In this document: piece by piece, positions 8,101-12,973 of the stretch
Numbering within the stretch: the first letter of the stretch is position 1
Layout: each line of letters starts with the position of its first letter
Assembly (NCBI GenBank): GCA_946631805.1
Contig: CAMPAJ010000019.1
Span: 1 to 12,973 of the forward strand
Origin: an uncultured Eggerthellaceae bacterium
Lineage (GTDB): Bacteria > Actinomycetota > Coriobacteriia > Coriobacteriales > Eggerthellaceae
Reading direction: 5' to 3'
Length of the DNA: 12,973 bases
Position numbers and translations under genes: made by a program
The notes under the pieces: generated by a model
Databases searched by the model: none
What the model was told of the DNA's origin: nothing
What the model saw: only the letters and a program-made list of their open reading frames with translations

Positions 8101-8221
8101 CGGCTTCTTTTTGGAATTCGTCAGCAATGTAAAGGGCCGCCTGCTGTTCTTCTTCGGTTCCTGCAGGGCGTGCACCTATTTCCTTGGATAGATACTCTAC
8201 GTAATCAAGTGGCTGGGGCAT
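5198..8221 (-). CDS. Four-TM protein on a degenerate M28 peptidase fold, split by a long acidic insertion
   Basis: A 1007-aa protein. Residues 1-55 (LSKEIGARPAGTEEEQQAALYIADEF) and 115-150 (IAHYDTGK, with His143 and Asp145) match the start of M28 metallo-aminopeptidases. The segment EGANNNATGVAALLEIA (224-240) is the next M28 block. The fold resumes at about 865 (EIWFVAIGSDTELHDGARAF) and runs to the end (ADDIYENVDEL). Two hydrophobic hairpins give four TM helices at about 57-79, 80-98, 166-186 and 189-213. The basic KRGARRRK between them suggests the M28 parts face the cytoplasm. About 620 residues (245-865) of Glu/Asp/Ala-rich, probably disordered sequence with a charged helix near 403-450 interrupt the domain. 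Expected metal ligands are mostly altered: bridging Asp is Asn228, Glu-Glu is Asp876-Thr877, Asp is Glu903 and the last His is Gly979. Catalysis is therefore doubtful. CGGAAGG ends 7 nt before ATG 8221. Function unknown. Confidence 0.85.
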   Translation of the reverse strand: MPQPLDYVEYLSKEIGARPAGTEEEQQAALYIADEFQKEAGFTANIEDFTSSSNLEGGRAILAMITIVVSILAMLFNILTIPALVLALIAAVIYVLEAYDKPIISSRLARGASQNVVAKYQPFGEGAEEKRGARRRKIVLIAHYDTGKVTPGIIQRAESMNLPLSKVCLAGMVAAPFFLLLRLFLGGTGGAGLIFINLLTIIAIILVAMPIVKAILYRVAPYNEGANNNATGVAALLEIAQRINSGSLSEADLLADEGEAVVHGERAARAEGLVPDDAQLNYEAEMTDEEFDNASEEERLLAAKAAIAALTGRPIDQHIYATPAPKEQYEEPEYAYEDYSEPSFDDIEEAPVVESAFAPIDPAAFAPAVEEDVSGFENAPSWFVAAQRNAKKSESAKPIQKSRYTEAIQAAEQQLAERERAREEEERAARAKEQLEREAASRAALAAMVEAPAEPEPENEFAATPEQPTFEDVVAVEDAQVDETYQPRFEAFSTAADADDGASVDVGEGMQAEPDFEQPEEADDTELPAKALDEDADEALEIDSSRENMAGQTGLTLEPIQNPGTFEDRLADEPKVDLGQTIAFTPAMLRQAIQEELKDEIAEVMQDDEPAQEEQEAAQDNLDNSARLRLQNLPLVDGQDKKEGVPENTNPSRSGLFRMLRTDVPSLSGIISPIPVSEPERGSLLESSQLPKITVEADHSDVDYSMEIPVVVEKKPAKIDVPAVFDESETEEPADGAQSAATPAPGQVEVPKSRAGGFLNRIRNNEGAELKDTPQEWLNVDDDFEAREVGRERGSWESFRDEESNANGRKWEGGAFSRIRLGHVDTRSGVDEEEDPIQEAIEATEDHELNEEIEQIYHFRNPDFDAEIWFVAIGSDTELHDGARAFVEEHKHELRGAMVIELESLGVGELCVASEEGQFRKMQASSRIKRFTRGAAEATGIVLGQIKLATDSITTVMQKSGLQAMHILGVEDGRPALKGSADDIYENVDELIFEENINYIVELLKQD

Positions 8222-8276
8222 TTGTGTACCTTCCGCTTCATCGTAACTCGCATGAATTTGAACATACTTAGGGGAA

Positions 8277-8282
8277 AGTATA
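8277..8282 (-). promoter_or_regulatory. Possible -10 box for the M28-like gene
   Basis: The minus strand reads TATACT, placing a start point about 50 nt before ATG 8221. The -35 position (about 8300-8305) reads GTCGAA, a poor match, so the promoter is tentative. It lies in the 167-nt gap after the membrane coiled-coil gene, the only gap between minus-strand genes from 5198 to 12705 large enough for a promoter. Apart from this box and the ribosome site I see nothing else in the gap. Confidence 0.3.
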
Positions 8283-8388
8283 CGCCTTATTGCTGGGAGT
8301 TCGACGCTTAATCACCTATATCCCATGCGAGTACATCGGTTTGAGTCGCGAAAACGTATCTGCAACGCCGCTACACCAGCCCGCCTCG

Positions 8389-9543
8389 TTACGAGCCGAT
8401 GTACTGGCGAATAAGCGAGTCGGCTTCTATGGCTTGGTCGCGGGCGGCTGCGTATTGCTCTTTCAAAGGTTCAACCTGTTCTTGGAACGACTCTTCCACC
8501 GTCTTGTTCACCGATTGCGGTAGAAGCTTCGCAAGCTCCACGGCTTCTTTGTCGTTGTAGTTGTAGGCGTCGTTTTCTTGCGCTGCCTTATCGCGGTCGC
8601 CGGCTATAAGGGCGTCGCTTGTTGCCAGGGCGTGGTCGAGCGATTCGATTCGCTTCTGCAAGTACGCTATATGAGGCGAAAGGTCCATGCTCTCTGTCGT
8701 TGGGTCAATGGACTCGAGTTGGGTAAGGGCGGATTTCATGAGGTCTTCCACCTCTTGCGTCTGCTTGCGTGCTGCCTCGGTTTCTTCCTGGGTCTTTGCG
8801 TTGTTTGCAGCTGAGCTTGCTTGCCGGGCTTTTTGGTCGGCATCTATCACGTCATTCCAAATGGAATTGACTTCAGACGCTTCGCTTGCGGAATTCTCGG
8901 CTATATCGAGCGTTTTCGTCGCGGCGTCGATCATGTCCAAACGTGCTTCTGCAGCAACCACCACCTGTTCTATCGCCGTCTTGTCTCGACTGGTGATGGC
9001 GTACGTGCTCACGCGATCTTTGTCTCCAATAATGTTGTTGAGCACCAAATTAGCGCGCGTCATATCGTCTTTGAGCCGTGTACGCTGATCGCGAGACGAT
9101 GATATTGGGTCGCTCATGAATTCTTCCATGGCCGGCAAATCTTGGTCAGCCGCTACAAACCGCTGCACAACGCCGTCGAAGCGCATCTGAAAATCCTGCA
9201 TTCGCGAGTATTGCTGGTATCCAACGTACACGGCAGAAACCATCATCGCAATTACAACGACGAACGCCACTGCCCAAAGGCGTATGGACCGCGCGCGGCG
9301 CTCGCGTTTGCGCCGCGTCACCTCTGCCTGCCTCGAAAGTGTAGAAGTACCTGTAGTCCCGTGGTAGCTCCCAAGACTCCCCGAATTTACCCGCGACGGA
9401 TTAATGGACGAGGAGTCTTTTCTGCGCCTGCGGCTTGATTCGGTAGATGTCGAACGGGCTGCATCCAGCACGTCGAAGGACAGCTCGTTCGACGAACCAG
9501 CCGTATGCTGCTTAATATGCAGATGGTCGAAAACGTTCGACAT
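8389..9543 (-). CDS. Single-pass membrane protein with basic Ser/Thr-rich tail and long external coiled coil
   Basis: A 384-aa protein without a family I can name. Residues 1-87 are hydrophilic, rich in Ser, Thr and Arg (for example SRRRRKD at 37-43 and RRKRERRAR at 77-85). A single transmembrane helix spans about 88-108. The basic side precedes the helix, so the tail should be cytoplasmic and residues 110-384 outside. The outer part is Ala/Glu/Asp/Gln-rich and reads as long helices with heptad character, for example about 190-290 and 330-375. No enzymatic motif is visible. AAAGGG lies about 5 nt before ATG 9543. The gap to the upstream dinG stop is only 45 nt with no terminator, so it is probably co-transcribed with dinG. 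Any link to DNA repair or division is speculative. Confidence 0.8.
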   Translation of the reverse strand: MSNVFDHLHIKQHTAGSSNELSFDVLDAARSTSTESSRRRRKDSSSINPSRVNSGSLGSYHGTTGTSTLSRQAEVTRRKRERRARSIRLWAVAFVVVIAMMVSAVYVGYQQYSRMQDFQMRFDGVVQRFVAADQDLPAMEEFMSDPISSSRDQRTRLKDDMTRANLVLNNIIGDKDRVSTYAITSRDKTAIEQVVVAAEARLDMIDAATKTLDIAENSASEASEVNSIWNDVIDADQKARQASSAANNAKTQEETEAARKQTQEVEDLMKSALTQLESIDPTTESMDLSPHIAYLQKRIESLDHALATSDALIAGDRDKAAQENDAYNYNDKEAVELAKLLPQSVNKTVEESFQEQVEPLKEQYAAARDQAIEADSLIRQYIGS

Positions 9544-9588
9544 CCAAGCCCTTTCGACGAATACCAGGAACCCGTGGCTTTACCAAAT

Positions 9589-12500
9589 CTACCACTTGGC
9601 CATGAGGCTGAGTGCATCGACTATCTCGGCCATCGTTCGCACGCGCACCGTTTTGCTTTGCAACGAGTTGAGGAACGTCTTGCCGTACCGCTTTGTTACC
9701 AAGCGCTTGTCGGCCAATATGAGCACGCCATGATCATCGTGTTTGCGTATAAGTCTCCCGGCAGCTTGCTTTGTCTCGATAACCGCTTGCGGCAACACAT
9801 AATGCCACCACGCGTGGTCGTCGCGCGAAGCACGCTCGCAGTACAGCGGATCGGTGGGCCTGCCAAAGGGAAGCTTGGGTATTACCACGCCCTTGAGCGT
9901 CGCTCCCGGAGCATCGAATCCCTCCCAGAACGACTTGAGCGCAAACAAGGACAAGTGCTCGTCGGCAAGGAAATCATCGCGCAGCCCCTTAACCGATACG
10001 CCGTAACGTTGGCAAATAAGCCGCAAACCTTCACGCTTTAGCTCCGGAAAAACTTCCTCGTAGCATCGCTCCATCTCGCGTCGATTCGTGAACAGCGTGA
10101 GCATGGATCCGTTTTGCGCAAGGTGAACTTGGCGAAGCAACTCGTTGAGCGCAGAAAGATACTGGGGGTCATTGGGCTCGGGTATATCCGACACAACGTA
10201 GATAATCATGTTGTTGTCGAAGTCGTAGCTCGAATCCAGCTCTATGAACTTCGATTGCGAGAATTCCCCCTTGTTCAGACCAACGGCATCGGCAAACGTG
10301 TCGAACTTGCCGTTCACCGTAAGCGTCGCCGAGGCGTACACGACAGAATGGGTGCGCGTATAGAGCGTCTCGTTCATCTTGTCGCCCACATCGAGCAACA
10401 ACGCCTGCACGCTATCTTGCAAGCGATCCTTCTTCTTGAAGAGCGTTGCCTGGTATACGTAATTGTCCGGTACCACTTGGAATATGAGTTCCGCAGCGTT
10501 GCGTATCTCTCGAGCATCCATGACGCATGACGCTATTTCGCGCTGAGCAACGGCTGCTTCTTCGATTCCCTCAAGGTAGGCTACAACATCGGATGCTTTT
10601 GCGATGAGCTTGTCGGAAGCTTCGACGAGTTGCAAGACGATGGCCGCCACGTCGTTGAACTTTTGCGAATGCCGTACGTCGGCGTTCAGCCAAATATCCG
10701 ACTGATCATAGGAATGATTGCGTTTGCCCTTACTCGAAGGGTCAAAGTACAAAAGGTCTTTGACGCGGAGTGCGTATTCACTCACTACTTGCGCATATGC
10801 GTTGCCAGCTTCGCGCGCTTTCACAAGGAGCCCGAAGAGCAAGGTCAGTTGCTCGCCTTCTACATGTGCAATACTACGCTCCACATGCGTGAACACATTG
10901 CGTCCGCCTGATGCGTCGCTAACTTGGTCGGCTATGCGAACGAGCGCTTCGGAATCGACCTTCTGGGCGAAGGCGGAACGCGCCTCGTTTTCGGTGGAAT
11001 GGGCCTCGTCGACAATCCAATGGCGAATGGTCGGCAACAATCCGCCATCAGCTGCCAAGTCGCAGAATAGAAGCGAGTGATTGGTTACGACAACATCGGC
11101 CATCTCTGCGCGGCGCCGTGCACCATGAACGAAACAGAGCTTGCCGAAAAATGGGCATTTCCTCCGCAGGCATTCGCTGCTCTTACAAGTAACGCTATAT
11201 CGAGGAAGCGCGCGGTAGTCGATCTTGCACGAATCCATGTCGTCGAAGTCGCTTTGCTCCACATATGAAAGCAAAGCTGCCAAGGAGGGGGCCTGGCTTA
11301 CGGGCTTTCCAGCCACATCGCGCATCCCGGGGCCGTTATCCACAAGCCGCGATATCTTCCTTAGGCATGGGTAATGCGACATGCCTTTTAAAGGAGCCCA
11401 AGTAAGCTTCGCATCAGGTCCGTAAACGTCTTGCAGCGCTTCATCGAGCGCCGGCAATTCCTTGTATACGAGTTGATCGAGCAACGAGTTGGTTTTAGTT
11501 GCAACTCCTACGCAAACATCGTTGCTCTTTGCGAACAAGGCGGCAGGAACAAGATATGCCATCGACTTGCCTACGCCAGTCCCGGCTTCGACGGCAAGGT
11601 TTTCGCTATTTTCAAAGGCAGACCGAATACTTTGGGCCATCGATAATTGCTCGGCCCGCGGTTCGTAATCGGCGTACATAGAGCCGAGCAAGCCGTCCGA
11701 TGTAAAAGCCTCGCCGATTACATCGATGGGAGGGAACGTGAGCTGACCCACCAAATCGTCGGCGTCCTTGCGTGCCATGCGCGCGGGTAGCGTAAGTACA
11801 CGCCTTTTGCGCATTTCGCGTACCGAGAACTTTTGCCGTAGTTTCTTTGCTGGCTCTTCCTCATGCTGCTTTTCTTCGAGCAACGTTTGAACGAAGACAT
11901 CGAAGTCCGATGATTCCTGGTGCGCTTCGGAGGTTTCACGTGAAACGTCATCGCTCGCGTTTTCTTGTTCGTCCAGTGCCTTGATGTCTTCGGATTTGAA
12001 ATCCAGATCTTGCAGTCTCTCGATTTGCTGGAACACGAATCCCGTATTCCAATCCTCGATCGTTGCCATCTGACCGATTTCGCTCACAAGTGATGCGGGC
12101 ATGTTTGCGACTGCTGCCAACAATATACGGTATACCACACAGGTCGCAGCCACATCATCATCGGCTCGATGCGTCGAAATCGGCGCATCAAACGTACGCA
12201 CCAAATCGAGGAGCCTGTGAGATTTAAGACGCGGCAAAGCGATGCGCGACAAGTCCAGAGAGTCAATCCATATATTGTTGAGCAGCGGATATCCGGCAGG
12301 ATGTTTGGTGCAAAATGTTCTGTCGAATGTTGCGTTGTGCGCAACAACTAGAGCATCCCCCACAAATTCCGCCAATCCTTCCAAGGCCTCGTTTGGCGAT
12401 GGCGCATCAATTAGATCGGTATCGGTGATGTGGGTCAGCTGAATGATATCGTCGGTTAGAAACCGTCCCGGATTGACGAACGTTACATACCAATCGACGA

Positions 12501-12705
12501 TTTGTCCGCAGTGCATCCGCGCCGCGGCAATCTGGATGAGTTCGTCTTTGGAAAACGATAGGCCCGTCGTCTCGGTATCGATAACGACGACGTTTCTATC
12601 GAGGACGCCGAAATCGGTGTGTTCGGCAAAGTCGGCAAGCCCTTCGTAACGCGTGATTACATCAATCGGGGTACCGTCAAGTATGTGATCTGTAATAGTA
12701 GCCAT
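9589..12705 (-). CDS. dinG: DinG/XPD-type ATP-dependent DNA helicase with N-terminal DEDDh exonuclease domain
   Basis: A 1038-aa fusion of a DnaQ-like 3'-5' exonuclease and a superfamily 2 helicase, as in Firmicute DinG. Exonuclease: Asp43/Glu45 in VIDTETTG, Asp128 in AHNATFD, and His179 with Asp184 in HRADDD, so the DEDDh set is complete. A charged linker covers about 236-300. Helicase: Walker A GTGVGK (375-380), five Cys at 447, 507, 512, 517 and 524 of which four would hold the 4Fe-4S cluster, DEAH (566-569), and motif VI QAAGRLIR near the C-terminus. DinG enzymes unwind forked DNA, R-loops or G-quadruplexes and act in DNA damage tolerance; that role here is by family. No ribosome site precedes ATG 12705, but TACAAT sits so that transcription would begin at the A of ATG. 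The linker codons contain a parS core (separate entry). Probably first gene of an operon with the membrane coiled-coil gene. Confidence 0.94.
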   Translation of the reverse strand: MATITDHILDGTPIDVITRYEGLADFAEHTDFGVLDRNVVVIDTETTGLSFSKDELIQIAAARMHCGQIVDWYVTFVNPGRFLTDDIIQLTHITDTDLIDAPSPNEALEGLAEFVGDALVVAHNATFDRTFCTKHPAGYPLLNNIWIDSLDLSRIALPRLKSHRLLDLVRTFDAPISTHRADDDVAATCVVYRILLAAVANMPASLVSEIGQMATIEDWNTGFVFQQIERLQDLDFKSEDIKALDEQENASDDVSRETSEAHQESSDFDVFVQTLLEEKQHEEEPAKKLRQKFSVREMRKRRVLTLPARMARKDADDLVGQLTFPPIDVIGEAFTSDGLLGSMYADYEPRAEQLSMAQSIRSAFENSENLAVEAGTGVGKSMAYLVPAALFAKSNDVCVGVATKTNSLLDQLVYKELPALDEALQDVYGPDAKLTWAPLKGMSHYPCLRKISRLVDNGPGMRDVAGKPVSQAPSLAALLSYVEQSDFDDMDSCKIDYRALPRYSVTCKSSECLRRKCPFFGKLCFVHGARRRAEMADVVVTNHSLLFCDLAADGGLLPTIRHWIVDEAHSTENEARSAFAQKVDSEALVRIADQVSDASGGRNVFTHVERSIAHVEGEQLTLLFGLLVKAREAGNAYAQVVSEYALRVKDLLYFDPSSKGKRNHSYDQSDIWLNADVRHSQKFNDVAAIVLQLVEASDKLIAKASDVVAYLEGIEEAAVAQREIASCVMDAREIRNAAELIFQVVPDNYVYQATLFKKKDRLQDSVQALLLDVGDKMNETLYTRTHSVVYASATLTVNGKFDTFADAVGLNKGEFSQSKFIELDSSYDFDNNMIIYVVSDIPEPNDPQYLSALNELLRQVHLAQNGSMLTLFTNRREMERCYEEVFPELKREGLRLICQRYGVSVKGLRDDFLADEHLSLFALKSFWEGFDAPGATLKGVVIPKLPFGRPTDPLYCERASRDDHAWWHYVLPQAVIETKQAAGRLIRKHDDHGVLILADKRLVTKRYGKTFLNSLQSKTVRVRTMAEIVDALSLMAKW
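11932..11947. promoter_or_regulatory. parS: parS-like centromere site inside dinG
   Basis: Bases 11933-11946 read GTTTCACGTGAAAC, a perfect 14-bp palindrome identical to the chromosomal parS core bound by ParB/Spo0J in Actinobacteria. It also matches the central 14 bases of the wider consensus TGTTTCACGTGAAACA; the flanking bases here are G and G. In the gene it encodes Val254-Thr258 (VSRET) of the linker between exonuclease and helicase domains, where sequence constraint is low. The chance of this exact 14-mer in a random 13-kb window is roughly 5 in 100,000. No second copy was found in the window. ParB binding is inferred. Confidence 0.8.
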
Positions 12706-12711
12706 TGGGCA

Positions 12712-12717
12712 ATTGTA
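12712..12717 (-). promoter_or_regulatory. -10 box giving a leaderless dinG transcript
   Basis: The minus strand reads TACAAT followed by exactly six bases (TGCCCA) and then ATG at 12705. With normal -10 geometry (hexamer at -12 to -7) the transcript would start on the A of the start codon. This agrees with the lack of a Shine-Dalgarno site. The -35 region is weak (GTTTTA at 17 nt). Leaderless mRNAs are common in Actinobacteria. Confidence 0.55.
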
Positions 12718-12789
12718 CCGTTATTCTGCACTTTTAAAACCCGTGCCACTCGAGCAGCAAATCATCTATATTAAATTGCCTGAGGAGAG

Positions 12790-12811
12790 CTTCACGCTTA
12801 ACCTTCACGCT
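12790..12811 (+). repeat. Direct repeat of CTTCACGCT upstream of the divergent gene
   Basis: CTTCACGCT occurs at 12790-12798 and 12803-12811, a 13-nt period, in the 131-nt divergent gap between dinG and the gene at 12837. It could be an operator half-site pair or chance. The rest of the gap holds the dinG -10 box and an AT-rich TATATTAAAT (about 12767-12776) without a matching -35. Confidence 0.3.
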
Positions 12812-12836
12812 CGCTCTAGACCAGAAGGACACTACA

Positions 12837-12973
12837 TTGGAACTAGTAGATTATTCGTATGAAGGATTCTATGCGCGTTTTAACGCTGCAGACCAAAAAC
12901 AAGGCGGCTTGCTCATGGGCGCCGACAATCTGGTTGGCGACGACTTCGAAGTCTTCTTTAAAGTAGAGGATGG
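12837..12973 (+). CDS. Start of an unrecognised protein gene (3' end outside window)
   Basis: An open frame runs from TTG 12837 to the window edge, 45 full codons, beginning (M)ELVDYSYEGFYARF and continuing through QGGLLMGADNLVGDD. AGAAGGA (12823-12829) ends 7 nt before TTG, a good ribosome site, and no ATG or GTG in this frame is better placed. A competing frame from ATG 12871 closes at TAG within the window and has no ribosome site. The gene diverges from dinG. The visible residues match no family I can name; aromatic and acidic residues are frequent, with no signal peptide or membrane segment so far. Confidence 0.6.
   Translation, partial: MELVDYSYEGFYARFNAADQKQGGLLMGADNLVGDDFEVFFKVED

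Noticed and set aside
7268..8191. + strand open frame (307 codons) opposite the M28-like gene
   Set aside because: Shadow of the minus-strand gene, whose M28 blocks, TM segments and ribosome site support it.
11336..11344. Perfect DnaA box TTATCCACA
   Set aside because: Isolated, inside dinG, with no cluster or AT-rich unwinding region. A single 9-mer match on either strand is expected about once per ten such windows. Not an origin.
12871..12951. ATG-initiated + strand frame at the right edge
   Set aside because: It closes at TAG within the window and lacks a ribosome site; the overlapping frame from TTG 12837 stays open and has one.
1..12973. CRISPR arrays, tRNA or rRNA genes, transposases, prophage genes
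   Set aside because: None seen: no regularly spaced repeats, no tRNA T-arm pattern with a cloverleaf, and no mobile-element proteins.

Overview
The window (12,973 bp) carries eight genes or gene parts. The organism is probably a Coriobacteriia member, most likely of the Eggerthellaceae (Eggerthella/Slackia type). This rests on moderately high GC, secreted ricin-repeat plus C39-like peptidase architecture, a 14-bp parS core of the form used in Actinobacteria, and an apparently leaderless gene. The lineage is inferred from style and was not tested by a search.

Left part (1-3540): the 3' end of a PFL-like (UPF0210/DUF711) enzyme gene is followed 19 nt later by a gene for a large secreted protein with three ricin-type beta-trefoils and a C-terminal C39-like cysteine peptidase domain. 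Both are on the + strand. They converge on a minus-strand gene for a TlyA-type 2'-O-rRNA methyltransferase.

Middle part (3541-4940): asd (aspartate-semialdehyde dehydrogenase, minus strand) is separated from tlyA by 264 nt of non-coding DNA. That gap is full of nested inverted repeats, including a 128-nt imperfect palindrome with a branched apical region. It is the best candidate here for an undescribed structured RNA or mobile palindrome. Upstream of asd lies a textbook rho-independent terminator that closes the next transcription unit.

Right part (4946-12705), all minus strand: in transcription order, a DinG-type exonuclease-helicase, a single-pass membrane coiled-coil protein, a 1007-aa four-TM protein built on a degenerate M28 peptidase fold, and a 69-aa cysteine-rich protein. 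The M28-like fold is split by about 620 residues of acidic low-complexity sequence and has lost most of its metal ligands. The dinG reading frame contains a perfect parS core, in the codons linking its exonuclease and helicase domains. dinG is probably translated from a leaderless mRNA. A divergent gene of unknown function starts at 12837 and runs off the window.

There is no sign of phage, transposase, CRISPR, tRNA or rRNA. Most genes are housekeeping (lysine/threonine/methionine precursor synthesis, rRNA modification, DNA repair). The unusual material is the 3541-3793 intergenic structure, the intragenic parS and the rebuilt M28 protein.
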